NCBI RefSeq assembly: GCF_900104805.1
Contig: NZ_LT629751.1
Span: forward strand, 248,001 to 312,000
Reading direction: 5' to 3'
DNA from: Pseudomonas oryzae
GTDB taxonomy: Bacteria; Pseudomonadota; Gammaproteobacteria; Pseudomonadales; Pseudomonadaceae
DNA: 64,000 nt
Position numbers and translations under genes: made by a program
Shown here: in pieces, positions 25,356 to 34,153 of the stretch
Numbering within the stretch: the stretch's first letter is position 1
Layout: each line of letters opens with the position of its first letter
The notes under the pieces: generated by a model
The model's input: the letters and a program-made list of their open reading frames with translations, nothing else
Told to the model about the DNA's origin: nothing
Database searches by the model: none

Positions 25356-26087
25356 TTACAGGGTCTTGGAGACCGACAGCACGAAGTTGGCGTCGCAGAA
25401 GTCGTCCTTGCCGATGAAGCCCGCGCAGTCGCTGTCGCTGAGGTCGGTGTCGGTGTAGGTCAGGCCGAAGTCCAGGCCGGCCAGGGTCTTGGTCAGACCG
25501 ATCGACCAGTCGTTGTAGGAGTCCTCGCCGCTGGCGAAGGTGGCCTGCTTGAAGTCGTAGTTGCCGTACTGCAGCGCCAGGCCGATCTCGTAGGGCAGGG
25601 TGTACTCGTAGCCGACGTAGCTGTACAGGGTCGTGTCGTCGCCGCCGAAGTCGTCGGAGTAGGCGGCGCCGACCTTGAAGCCGTAGGCGCTGAAGCTGCC
25701 GTAGTACTCGCTGAAGTTGAGGGAGCTGTTGCCCGGGTAGTCGTACTTGATCCAGCCCAGGTCGTAGGACAGGTTTTCGCCGATGTCGTTGGCGAAGCCC
25801 AGGTAGTAGTCGAACTCGACGTTGCCGTCGACCGAATCGCCGAAGTCGACGTTGGAAGCCCAGGTGCCGATGTACAGGCCGCTCTCGTGGGCGACGTCCA
25901 GGCCGCCCTGAATGGCGGCGTCGCCCTGGGTCTGGGAGATGCCGCGGAAGATGTAGTCCGAGGTCAGGCCGACGTTCATGCTGACGTCGAAGTCGCCGAC
26001 CGGGCTCGCGACCGTTTCGGCTACGGCGAAGTTGGTGGCGGTCACGGCGCTGGCGGCGGCGATGGCGAGAGTCAGTTTCTTGAGCAT
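25356..26087 (-). CDS. TorF-family putative outer-membrane porin
   Basis: 243 residues with a Sec signal peptide (MLKKLTLAIAAASAVTATNFAVAE) and a mature beta-barrel of alternating aromatic/polar strands rich in Asp/Gly/Tyr. The family signature at the start is FDVSMNVGLTSDYIFRGISQTQGDAAIQGGLDV, and it ends with the aromatic-poor NFVLSVSKTL strand. Proteins of this family form small outer-membrane channels; substrate unknown. The open frame extends to 26126, but the start at 26087 gives the signal peptide. It is the last gene left of the nif block and is divergent from nifE. Confidence 0.85.
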   Translation of the reverse strand: MLKKLTLAIAAASAVTATNFAVAETVASPVGDFDVSMNVGLTSDYIFRGISQTQGDAAIQGGLDVAHESGLYIGTWASNVDFGDSVDGNVEFDYYLGFANDIGENLSYDLGWIKYDYPGNSSLNFSEYYGSFSAYGFKVGAAYSDDFGGDDTTLYSYVGYEYTLPYEIGLALQYGNYDFKQATFASGEDSYNDWSIGLTKTLAGLDFGLTYTDTDLSDSDCAGFIGKDDFCDANFVLSVSKTL

Positions 26088-26497
26088 GCTTCTTGTCCCT
26101 GATGGTCTTTGAGGGCCGGGGTTCACGACGCCCCGGTTTATAAGTTCGAGTTATGTACAGCTCGCTTTGAAAGCAATCGGTTCTTAGCGGGAAGCGTGCC
26201 AGCTCGAAAAAATCCCTTTTAAAACAATCATATAGATTGATTTGTCGGGCTTTTTGGCGGGCTGTGCCGGCGAGGGTGGGGGCGGGTGCTGCACTGCTCT
26301 GGTGCAGCGGCGGCGCGCCGGGCGTTGTCGCGGGGCCGCGCTCCGGGATGGGCGAGCCAGTGCTGCGCCTGCGGGCGCGGCGCGGCAGAGCTCCCCGACG
26401 CTGGTCTGGTCGCCGAGCAGTATGAGGCGGGGGAGGGCGAGCGCTTCGAGTCACGGCCCGTCCCGTGCTTACCCCTCCTGGCGCGGCGCGCCAGGCT

Positions 26498-26513
26498 TGT
26501 CGCAAAGCCGACA
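26498..26513 (+). promoter_or_regulatory. NifA upstream activator site for nifE
   Basis: TGTCGCAAAGCCGACA fits TGT-N10-ACA exactly and is centred about 98 bases before the predicted nifE transcription start. Its left 11 bases recur inverted at 26522-26532 (GCTTTGCGACA). Confidence 0.8.
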
Positions 26514-26558
26514 CTCCGACAGCTTTGCGACAACGCCGCTCTACATAAAACCCTTTTA

Positions 26559-26571
26559 AATCAATGGCTTG
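26559..26571 (+). promoter_or_regulatory. IHF-type site upstream of nifE
   Basis: AATCAATGGCTTG matches WATCAA-N4-TTR. It lies between the NifA site and the -24 element, where IHF would bend the DNA, although it ends only 5 bases from the -24 box. Confidence 0.55.
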
Positions 26572-26576
26572 TCCTC

Positions 26577-26592
26577 TGGTACAGGCCTTGCA
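26577..26592 (+). promoter_or_regulatory. Sigma-54 promoter of the nifENX operon
   Basis: TGGTACAGGCCTTGCA: GG at 26578-26579 and GC at 26590-26591 with 10 bases between. Transcription start near 26603, 35 bases before the nifE ATG. Confidence 0.85.
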
Positions 26593-26634
26593 CACCCTCT
26601 CGCAAGCGCTCCACCGACGCATCCAGAGGGGTAA

Positions 26635-28071
<1,437 letters not shown>

Positions 28072-28081
28072 GGAGACCGTC

Positions 28082-29458
28082 ATGGCCGAGATCGTCAATC
28101 GCAACAAGGCCCTGGCGGTCAGCCCGCTGAAGGCCAGCCAGACCATGGGCGGCGCCCTGGCCATCCTCGGCCTGGCGCGCAGCATGCCGCTGCTGCACGG
28201 ATCGCAAGGCTGCACGGCGTTCGCCAAGGTGTTCTTCGTCCGCCACTTCCGCGAGCCGGTGCCGCTGCAGACCACCGCCATGGATCAGGTCAGCTCGGTG
28301 ATGGGCGCCGACGACAACGTGGTCGAGGCGCTGAAGACCATCTGCGAGAAGCAGAACCCGGCGCTGATCGGCCTGCTCAGCACGGCGCTTGCCGAGACCC
28401 AGGGTTGCGATCTGGGCAGTGCGCTGCACCAGTTCCGCCGCGAGTACCCCGAGTTCAAGGACGTGGCCGTGGTGGCGGTGAACACCCCGGACTTCTCCGG
28501 CAGCTTCGAGAGCGGCTTCGCCGCCACGGTCAAGGCGATGGTCGAGACCCTGGTGCCGGAGCGCCGCGACCAGGTCGGCCTGCGCCCACGCCAGGTCAAC
28601 GTGCTGTGCTCGGCGAGCCTGACCCCGGGCGACCTGGAGTTCGTCGCCGAGAGCATCGAGAGCTTCGGCCTGCGTCCGCTGCTGATCCCCGACCTGTCCG
28701 GCTCGCTGGACGGCCACCTCGACGATGCCGCCTTCAACCCGCTGACCACCGGCGGGCTGACCGTCGCCGAGCTGGCCACTGCGGGGCAGAGCATCGCCAC
28801 CCTGGTGGTCGGGCAGAGCCTGGCCGCCGCAGCCGACGCGCTGGCCGCGCGCAGCGGGGTGCCGGAGCGGCGCTTCGGCCTGCTGCTCGGCCTCGACGCG
28901 GTCGATGAATGGCTGCTGGCGCTGGCCGAGATCAGCGGCAACCCGGTGCCCGAGCGCTGGCAGAAGCAGCGCCGCCAGCTGCAGGACGCCATGCTCGACA
29001 GCCACTTCATGCTCGGCGACGCGCGCATGGCCATCGCCGCCGACCCCGACCTGCTGCTTGGCTTCGACCGCCTGCTGCGCGGCATGGGTGCGCGCACCGT
29101 GGCTGCGGTGGTGCCGGCGCGGGCGCCGGCGCTGGCCGCCTCGCCGCTGGCCTGCGTGCAGGTCGGCGACCTCGAGGACCTCGAGCAGGCCGCGCGCGCC
29201 GGCGACGCCCAGCTGATCCTCGGCAACAGCCACGCGCTGGCCAGCGCCGAACGCCTCGGCGTGCCGCTGCTGCGCATGGGCTTCCCGCAGTACGACCTGC
29301 TCGGCGGCTTCCAGCGCTGCTGGTCCGGCTACCGGGCCACCGCCCAGGCGCTGTTCGACCTCGCCAACCTGCTGGTCGGCCTCCACCGGGGCATCGCTCC
29401 GTACCACTCGATCTACGCGCAGAAACCCGCCGGCGAACAGCCGCAATGGAGGCACTGA
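28082..29458 (+). CDS. nifN: FeMo-cofactor scaffold subunit NifN
   Basis: 458-residue NifK-like partner of NifE. Cys44 in [15 protein letters not shown] and the following [19 protein letters not shown] match the family, as do [17 protein letters not shown] and [14 protein letters not shown]. As expected for NifN, it lacks the other P-cluster cysteines of NifK. It starts 11 bases after nifE with AGGAGA before the ATG, so the two scaffold subunits are made from one message. Confidence 0.97.
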   Translation: MAEIVNRNKALAVSPLKASQTMGGALAILGLARSMPLLHGSQGCTAFAKVFFVRHFREPVPLQTTAMDQVSSVMGADDNVVEALKTICEKQNPALIGLLSTALAETQGCDLGSALHQFRREYPEFKDVAVVAVNTPDFSGSFESGFAATVKAMVETLVPERRDQVGLRPRQVNVLCSASLTPGDLEFVAESIESFGLRPLLIPDLSGSLDGHLDDAAFNPLTTGGLTVAELATAGQSIATLVVGQSLAAAADALAARSGVPERRFGLLLGLDAVDEWLLALAEISGNPVPERWQKQRRQLQDAMLDSHFMLGDARMAIAADPDLLLGFDRLLRGMGARTVAAVVPARAPALAASPLACVQVGDLEDLEQAARAGDAQLILGNSHALASAERLGVPLLRMGFPQYDLLGGFQRCWSGYRATAQALFDLANLLVGLHRGIAPYHSIYAQKPAGEQPQWRH

Positions 29459-29461
29459 GCC

Positions 29462-29938
29462 ATGGCCAGCCCGACCAGACAACTGCAGGTTCTCGACGGC
29501 GACGACGACGGCACCCTGCTCAGGGTGGCGTTCGCTTCCTCCGACCGCGAGACGGTCGACCAGCACTTCGGTTCGTCGCGTTTCTTCGCCATCTACGGCG
29601 TCAACCCCGAGCACGCCCAGCTGCTCAAGGTGATCGAGTTCGGCGACCTCGAGCAGGACGGCAACGAGGACAAGCTGGTCGGCAAGCTGGAGCTGCTCGA
29701 CGGCTGCATCGCCGTGTACTGCCGCGCCTGCGGCGCCTCGGCGGTGCGCCAGCTGCTGGCCATCGGCGTGCATCCGGTCAAGGTCGCCGAGGCGGCGCGC
29801 ATCGACGAGCTGCTCGCCAGCCTGCAGGCCGAGCTGCGCGAAGGCCCGTCGGCCTGGCTGGCCAAGGCCATCCAGCGCACGCGCGGCGCCGACCGGCAGC
29901 GCTTCGCGGCGATGGCCGCCGAGGCCTGGGACGAGTAG
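29462..29938 (+). CDS. nifX: NifX, FeMo-co/NifB-co carrier
   Basis: 158-residue protein of the dinitrogenase iron-molybdenum cofactor family (NifX/NafY/NifB C-terminal fold). It holds cofactor intermediates in transit to NifEN and may damp nif expression. Family features are LLRVAFASSDRETVDQHFGSS with the cofactor-binding His, RFFAIYGVNPEHAQLLKVIEF and CIAVYCRACGASAVRQLLAIGVHPVKV. It starts 4 bases after the nifN stop, in the usual E-N-X order. Confidence 0.96.
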   Translation: MASPTRQLQVLDGDDDGTLLRVAFASSDRETVDQHFGSSRFFAIYGVNPEHAQLLKVIEFGDLEQDGNEDKLVGKLELLDGCIAVYCRACGASAVRQLLAIGVHPVKVAEAARIDELLASLQAELREGPSAWLAKAIQRTRGADRQRFAAMAAEAWDE

Positions 29939-29968
29939 CGCCCTTCATTTTCTAGCGAGGAATGCCAC

Positions 29969-30451
29969 ATGTTCGAAGTCGAGGAATCCCCCGCGGTGGT
30001 GCAGGACGGCGATGCCGCCCTCAACCACCCGATCGTCAGGCAGATGGTGGTGCAGCTGCGCGCCATGGACAGCTACGGCACCTACGACACCTGGAGCGAC
30101 GCCCGCGTGCTCGATCCGCTGGTGCTGACCAAGGAGCGGCGCAAGGCCATCCCGGTGGTCGGCGACCCGGACGAGACCACCATCTCGCGGATCAAGGCCT
30201 ACTACAACGCCATCGCCCAGCTGGTCGAGGCGCGGACCGGCCTGCTCGCCGTGCCGGTGATCAACCTGACCCACGAGGGCTTCGGCCGCGCGCTGATCCT
30301 GGTCGGCAAGCTGGTCGCCCTCGACAAGACCCTGCGCGACGTCCACCGCTTCGGCTTCGACTCGCTCGAGGCGCTGGCCGGCGAGGCGCAGAAGCAGGTC
30401 GACAAGGCCGCGGCGCTGATCGACGCGCACCGCGTGGTCGCCGAGCTCTAA
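29969..30451 (+). CDS. NifX-associated protein (DUF269)
   Basis: 160 residues of the NifX-associated nitrogen fixation family: HPIVRQMVVQLRAMDSYGTYDTWSD, TKERRKAIPVVGDPDETTISRIKAYYNAIAQLVE (cut short here as KAYYNAIAQLVE) and HEGFGRALILVGKLVALDKTLRDVHRFGF. Found next to nifX in many diazotrophs. The role is not settled; a part in cofactor delivery is the common guess. It starts 31 bases after nifX with AGCGAGG upstream. Confidence 0.92.
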   Translation: MFEVEESPAVVQDGDAALNHPIVRQMVVQLRAMDSYGTYDTWSDARVLDPLVLTKERRKAIPVVGDPDETTISRIKAYYNAIAQLVEARTGLLAVPVINLTHEGFGRALILVGKLVALDKTLRDVHRFGFDSLEALAGEAQKQVDKAAALIDAHRVVAEL

Positions 30452-30465
30452 GGCGGGAGGCGCCG

Positions 30466-30675
30466 ATGAACGAAGACGAGATCAAGACCCTGAAGAAGGA
30501 GGTCAGCCAGAAGAAGCGCATCGCCACCGACTGGGCTGCGCAGATCCACGACCTGGTCGAGGATCGCCTGCTGACCGACTACCAGACGCTGCCCGAGCTG
30601 GCCCGCCAGACCCACCAGGCCTGCCTGGACTGGGCCGAGGCCAAGGCCCGCCTGGAGGCGAGTGGCGCCGAGTGA
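30466..30675 (+). CDS. CCE_0567-type small helical nif protein
   Basis: 69 residues forming two predicted helices joined by a short turn: MNEDEIKTLKKEVSQKKRIATDWAAQIHDLVE, then the YQTLPELARQTHQACLDWAEAKARLEA helix (segments approximate, about 2-33 and 42-66). This is the small CCE_0567/Rop-like family found after the NifX-associated gene in nif operons. The function is unknown. GGGAGG lies 5 bases before its ATG, 14 bases after the preceding stop. Its stop codon lies inside the loop side of a strong hairpin. Confidence 0.88.
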   Translation: MNEDEIKTLKKEVSQKKRIATDWAAQIHDLVEDRLLTDYQTLPELARQTHQACLDWAEAKARLEASGAE

Positions 30676-30718
30676 TCCGCTCGGCGCCACTGGGTTCGCC
30701 CGCACCGTGGTGCGGGCG
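30661..30718. repeat. Two tandem hairpins between nif subunits of the operon
   Basis: First stem AGTGGCGCCGAG / CTCGGCGCCACT (12 bp, 30661-30691), which contains the last codons of the upstream gene. Second stem CGCCCGCAC / GTGCGGGCG (9 bp, 30697-30718). There is no T-run. The next gene starts only at 30933 and I found no sigma-54 promoter in between. Confidence 0.8.
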
Positions 30719-30932
30719 GGCAGGGGCCACCCGCCCTCTGCCGGCGACCCGGGGCCGTGCCCGGCCCGAACCTTGCGCCGCCCTGTCGCGGCATCCGACG
30801 CGCCCGCCCACGCGGCGGCGCGGCCCCGACCTGGTGTCGGGTAGCTGAACCCTGAGCAGAGCGGACCCCGAGCCGCCATTCGACAACCGTAGGCCTGCGC
30901 CAGCGCAGCGGCTGGCGCGCAGGAGATGAACC

Positions 30933-31232
30933 ATGGCTGAGGCAGTGATTACCGGGCTGACCCGGGGTGGCACGGCGTGGACGCCGCAATTCGTGACCGC
31001 GCTCGACGCGCAGAAGTGCATCGGTTGCGGTCGTTGCTACAAGGTCTGTCCGCGCGACGTGTTCACCCTGGCCGACCGCGCCGATGTGGTCGGCGAGGAC
31101 GACGACCAGTTCGACGACGATGACGAGATGAAGGTGATGGTCATCCAGGACGGCATGGACTGCATCGGCTGCCAGGCCTGCGCCGCCGTGTGCCCCAAGC
31201 AGTGCCACAGCCACGCCGCCGCCGCGGCCTGA
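30933..31232 (+). CDS. fdxB: nif-specific 2[4Fe-4S] ferredoxin III
   Basis: 99 residues with two cluster motifs: CIGCGRCYKVCP (about residues 29-40) and CIGCQACAAVCP (about 77-88). Between them is an acidic insert (GEDDDQFDDDDEMK), typical of the FdxB / ferredoxin III family found in nif operons. It would carry low-potential electrons for nitrogenase or cofactor assembly. GGAGATGAACC precedes the ATG. First gene after the 257-base hairpin-containing gap. Confidence 0.94.
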   Translation: MAEAVITGLTRGGTAWTPQFVTALDAQKCIGCGRCYKVCPRDVFTLADRADVVGEDDDQFDDDDEMKVMVIQDGMDCIGCQACAAVCPKQCHSHAAAAA

Positions 31233-31244
31233 GGAGAGCGGATC

Positions 31245-31568
31245 ATGGCCAAGCCCGAATTCCACATCTTCGTCTGCGCGCAGCGCCGTGCGGACGGCCA
31301 TCCGCGCGGCAGCTGCGGCGCCAAGGGCGCCGAGGCGCTGTACAACGCCTTCGCCCAGGTGCTGATCCGCCACAACCTGAGCAATCGCATCGCGCTGACC
31401 AGCACTACCTGCCTCGGGCCGTGCCAGGCCGGCGCCAACGTGCTGATCTATCCGGGCTCGATCATGTACAGCTGGGTGGAGCCGCACGAGGCGGCGCTCA
31501 TCGTCGAGCAGCACCTGCTCGGCGGCGAGCCCTACGCCGACAAGCTGACCCCCGCGGAAATCTGGTAA
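31245..31568 (+). CDS. Thioredoxin-like [2Fe-2S] ferredoxin
   Basis: 107 residues of the thioredoxin-like 2Fe-2S (Shethna/NuoE-type) family. The cluster ligands are spread as Cys11 (FVCAQRR), Cys24 (RGSCGAKG), Cys56 (STTCLGPC) and Cys60. The [15 protein letters not shown] turn is diagnostic. Related proteins are encoded in Azotobacter nif clusters; the partner is not known. It starts 12 bases after fdxB with GGAGAG before it. Confidence 0.9.
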   Translation: MAKPEFHIFVCAQRRADGHPRGSCGAKGAEALYNAFAQVLIRHNLSNRIALTSTTCLGPCQAGANVLIYPGSIMYSWVEPHEAALIVEQHLLGGEPYADKLTPAEIW

Positions 31569-31573
31569 GCGCC

Positions 31574-32074
31574 ATGGCCGAGGTGCTGCTGTTCGCTCCC
31601 GAGCGCGCCTTCTTCTCCGCCGACACGCCGCAGAAGCTGCGCTACCTGCTCAACCACGCGCTGTGCGCGGCGACTCCGGACGGCGTCGAGGCGCTGCTCC
31701 TCGAGGCGCGCCGGCGCTGGCCGCAGGAGGCCGACGCGCACGTCGCGTTGTACAAGTTCTACTTCGTCAGCCGCCGCTACGCCGAGGCCGAGGCCGCGGT
31801 GTGGCTGGCCCTGCACGAGGCCGCGCAGGCGGCCGGCTTCGTCCGCAACTACCGGCGCCTGCATGCCGGCAGCGCCGACTGGTCGCGGCGCCAGGGCGCC
31901 GAGCGGCTGTACCTGTTCAGCCTCAAGGCGCTCGGAGTGATCCGCTTGCGCCGCGGCCGGGTGGCGCAGGCGCAGCGCGTGCTGGAGAAGCTGCTCGAGC
32001 TCGATCCGGTCGACGAGATCGGCGGCGGCGCCTTCCTGCACATCGCCCGCGCGTTCGCCGAGGAGGCCGCCTGA
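31574..32074 (+). CDS. TPR-like protein of the nif cluster (paralogue 1)
   Basis: 166 residues, all-helical, with tetratricopeptide-type repeats. The segments VALYKFYFVSRRYAEAEAAV and LFSLKALGVIRLRRGRVAQA, then VLEKLLELDP, show the small-large-small pattern of TPR helices. A second gene at 39211-39750 in the iscA-nifU unit has the same segments in the same order, so the two are paralogues. Function unknown; a protein-protein adaptor in nitrogenase assembly is an inference. It starts 5 bases after the ferredoxin stop and ends overlapping the next ATG. Confidence 0.82.
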   Translation: MAEVLLFAPERAFFSADTPQKLRYLLNHALCAATPDGVEALLLEARRRWPQEADAHVALYKFYFVSRRYAEAEAAVWLALHEAAQAAGFVRNYRRLHAGSADWSRRQGAERLYLFSLKALGVIRLRRGRVAQAQRVLEKLLELDPVDEIGGGAFLHIARAFAEEAA

Positions 32075-32448
32075 TGGATAGCGTCCTCGCGCAGCGTCTG
32101 CAGGAAGTCGAGCCGCTGCTGGCGGAGATCTGGCAGACGCTGGCCGCCTGCCTGGTCGCCGCCGGCGTCGAGCGGCCACTGGCGGTGGCCGGTACGCCCG
32201 GCAGCCACGCGGAGCTGCGCGTGGATCCGTTCGACCACAGCCAGGCGCTGTACGCCGAGTGGCGCGCGCCAGGCGGCGCCCTGCAGGGCAGCGTGCTGGT
32301 CAACGGCGACGGCCAGGCCTTCGCCGAGTTCGACGTGCTGCTCGCGCATCCGCGGCGGCGCGCCTGGGTGATCGAGGCGGTCACCGCCTGGGGCCGCGCC
32401 GGGGCGCTGAAGAGCGAGCTGCGCCTGCTGCCGGCGCTCGGCGCATGA
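32074..32448 (+). CDS. nif-cluster protein of unknown function
   Basis: 124 residues. An N-terminal amphipathic helix (VLAQRLQEVEPLLAEIWQTL) is followed by a beta-rich part: LAVAGTPGSHAELRVDPFDHSQALYAEW, GGALQGSVLVNGDGQAFAEFDVLLAHP and RRRAWVIEAVTAWG. No cysteines suitable for a cluster. I do not recognise the family. Its ATG overlaps the TGA of the TPR gene, and its own stop overlaps the next start, so it belongs to a tightly coupled four-gene block. Confidence 0.75.
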   Translation: MDSVLAQRLQEVEPLLAEIWQTLAACLVAAGVERPLAVAGTPGSHAELRVDPFDHSQALYAEWRAPGGALQGSVLVNGDGQAFAEFDVLLAHPRRRAWVIEAVTAWGRAGALKSELRLLPALGA

Positions 32449-33194
32449 ACGCGGTCTACGACTGGCTGCTGGCCAGCGCCGCGGCCAACGCCCCGGTCGA
32501 GCGCCTGTGCCTCGGCCTCAACTGGACGGTGGCGCAGGTGGCCGGCAGTTGCGGCTTCGCCTTCAGCCCCCGCCAGGTGCCGCGCACCCTGAGCTGGGCC
32601 GGCACCCTGGCCGGGCGTCCTGCCGGCGAGCTGCGCTCATGGCTGCTGTCGTGGCACGCAGCCGAGGCGGCGGTCGGCCTCGCCGTGCTCAACGCCGCGG
32701 TCAATGGCGACTCCGCCTGCCTGCGCGCGGCGCAGCCCTTGGGGGGCGCGGCACCGGGCCACCTGCGCGTGTTCGCCCATTTCCGTCCGCAGCTGGACGG
32801 GCAGCGGGTGGCGGTGATCGGCCACTATCCGGGCCTGGCGACGCTCTGGCAGGACCTGCCCTACCAGTGCCTGGAACGCCAGCAGCAGGACGGCGATCTG
32901 CCCGATGCCGCCGCCGAGTTCGTCCTGCCGCAGGCCGACTGGGTGTTCGTCACCGCCAGCAGCCTGGCCAACAAGACCCTGCCGCGCCTGCTCGAGCTGT
33001 CGCGCCAGGCGCGGGTGGTGCTGATGGGGCCGAGCCTGCCGTGGCTGGAGGGCTGGCGCGAGTTCGGCGTCGACTACCTGGCCGGCGTGCGCGTGCTGGA
33101 TGCGCCGGCGGCGCACCAGGTGGCCGCCGAGGGCGGCGGCACCCGCCTGTTCGCCGGGCCGGTGGAATACGCCCTGCTGGCGCTCGATGCATGA
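32445..33194 (+). CDS. DUF364 domain protein (putative heavy-metal chelation fold)
   Basis: 249 residues. The N-terminal part (VERLCLGLNWTVAQV to LRSWLLSWHAAEAAVGLAVLN) resembles the DUF4213 domain. The C-terminal Rossmann-like part contains VAVIGHYPGLATLW, LPQADWVFVTASSLANKTLPRLLEL and VVLMGPSLPWLEGWREFGVDYLAGVRV, typical of DUF364. Family members elsewhere sit with metal- and cofactor-related genes, so handling of Fe, Mo or a cofactor intermediate is possible but not shown. ATGA overlap with the gene before and with the gene after. Confidence 0.8.
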   Translation: MNAVYDWLLASAAANAPVERLCLGLNWTVAQVAGSCGFAFSPRQVPRTLSWAGTLAGRPAGELRSWLLSWHAAEAAVGLAVLNAAVNGDSACLRAAQPLGGAAPGHLRVFAHFRPQLDGQRVAVIGHYPGLATLWQDLPYQCLERQQQDGDLPDAAAEFVLPQADWVFVTASSLANKTLPRLLELSRQARVVLMGPSLPWLEGWREFGVDYLAGVRVLDAPAAHQVAAEGGGTRLFAGPVEYALLALDA

Positions 33195-33619
33195 TCGACC
33201 AGCAGCACGGCTACGGCCTGCCCTGGCGCATGCTGGTCTGCCACAAGCATCCGGTCGGCGCGCGCCTGCACTTCCTGATTCCGACTGACGGCGGCGTGGT
33301 GCTGCCCCAGGCGCTGCCGCGTCTGGCGGTGCTCGCCGGCGCAGCGGCCGCGGCGCCGGTGCAGAGCCATCCGGCCAGCGCCCTGCGCCAGCTGCAGCAG
33401 CTGCTCGGCATCGCCCGCGCCCTCGAACTGGTCGACGAGTTCGCCCTGCGCCTGGAGGTCCCAGGGCTGATCCTGCCGGTCTACCTGGCGGCGTTGCCCG
33501 GCTTCGAGCTGTGCCCGCCGCCACCGGGCACCCGCTGGATCGAGCTGCCACAGAGCATCGGCATGCCCTGGCTGGATCGCGAACTGCTGCGCCGGGTCTA
33601 CGAGGTGCTGCTCGGCTAG
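33191..33619 (+). CDS. nif-cluster protein of unknown function
   Basis: 142 residues, last gene of the nifE transcript. It opens WRMLVCHKHPVGARLHFLIPTDGGVVLPQALPRL, then an Ala-rich helical middle (LRQLQQLLGIARALELVDEF) and ends PPPPGTRWIELPQSIGMPWLDRELLRRVYEVLLG. One Cys near residue 17 (VCHKH) and one at about 111. I do not recognise the family. Overlaps the DUF364 gene by the ATGA junction. An 18-bp inverted repeat starts 35 bases beyond the stop. Confidence 0.72.
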   Translation: MIDQQHGYGLPWRMLVCHKHPVGARLHFLIPTDGGVVLPQALPRLAVLAGAAAAAPVQSHPASALRQLQQLLGIARALELVDEFALRLEVPGLILPVYLAALPGFELCPPPPGTRWIELPQSIGMPWLDRELLRRVYEVLLG

Positions 33620-33653
33620 CTGCGGCTGCGCGGCGGTCGGGCTTGCCGCAGGC

Positions 33654-33705
33654 GCGAGCGGGCTCGCGATCCCGGGACGAGCCGATCGATCGCGAGCCCG
33701 CTCGC
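33654..33705. repeat. REP-like inverted repeat between convergent nif genes
   Basis: Perfect 18-bp arms GCGAGCGGGCTCGCGATC (33654-33671) and GATCGCGAGCCCGCTCGC (33688-33705), followed by TCCTACAGG as in Pseudomonas REP elements. It separates the ends of the rightward nifE operon and the leftward Nif11 gene and could stop transcription from both. Confidence 0.8.
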
Positions 33706-33717
33706 TCCTACAGGCGC

Positions 33718-33936
33718 TCAGGCGCGCAGCAGGGCCTTGACCAGCTTGGCGGACAGTTGCTCCTCGCTGAACTGCGGCTCGTTCGGCGGATACAGCGCAT
33801 CTTCGATGATGGTGAAGCCGGCCTCCCTGGCCAGGCCGATCATCTCGCGGACTTTTTCACAGGCTTTCAGCTTCTCGCCGAGGCTCGGGTCGGTCTTGGC
33901 CAGTTCCGAGAAGGCTTGGATTTCCTTGATGGACAT
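33718..33936 (-). CDS. Nif11-domain small protein
   Basis: 72 residues. Residues about 1-50 are a Nif11 domain: SIKEIQAFSELAKTDPSLGEKLKACEKVREMIGLAREAGF. The C-terminal 22 residues (YPPNEPQFSEEQLSAKLVKA) lack the Gly-Gly leader cut site and the Cys/Ser/Thr-rich core of Nif11-type peptide precursors, and no modifying enzyme is nearby, so it is more likely a nif accessory protein like the Azotobacter Nif11 from which the family is named. It is transcribed against the flanking nif operons from its own sigma-54 promoter; the long leader runs 34100-33937. Confidence 0.88.
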   Translation of the reverse strand: MSIKEIQAFSELAKTDPSLGEKLKACEKVREMIGLAREAGFTIIEDALYPPNEPQFSEEQLSAKLVKALLRA

Positions 33937-34111
33937 GCTGCTCTCTCTATCACGGTTAGCGAAAGGCAAGGCCGGCGGGCCAGGGCAGCGGTAGTCGCCC
34001 TGCGAGCTTCCTGGATGCCGCGGACGGCGCCCAGGGGAGGGGGGAGGCCGCGCAGTGGGTGGCGCGCAACCGACTGGCCATGCCCCGCCGGGCCTTGGTC
34101 GGTTGTCCCGC

Positions 34112-34127
34112 TGCAACCCGAATGCCA
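34112..34127 (-). promoter_or_regulatory. Sigma-54 promoter of the Nif11 gene
   Basis: On the minus strand TGGCATTCGGGTTGCA has GG and GC with 10 bases between. Transcription would start near 34100, leaving a leader of about 165 bases before the Nif11 ATG. AATCAGTGGCTTA at 34144-34156, one base from the IHF consensus, lies just upstream. Confidence 0.75.
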
Positions 34128-34153
34128 GTGGTAATTCTTTTTGAATCAGTGGC

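Noticed and set aside
31190-31573. Long upstream extension of the TPR gene frame
   Set aside because: It is out of frame with the [2Fe-2S] ferredoxin whose cysteines are all in place; the ATG at 31574 is the true start.
33718-33936. Nif11 gene as precursor of a ribosomally made natural product
   Set aside because: No Gly-Gly cut site, no core peptide and no LanM, radical-SAM or transporter gene nearby.
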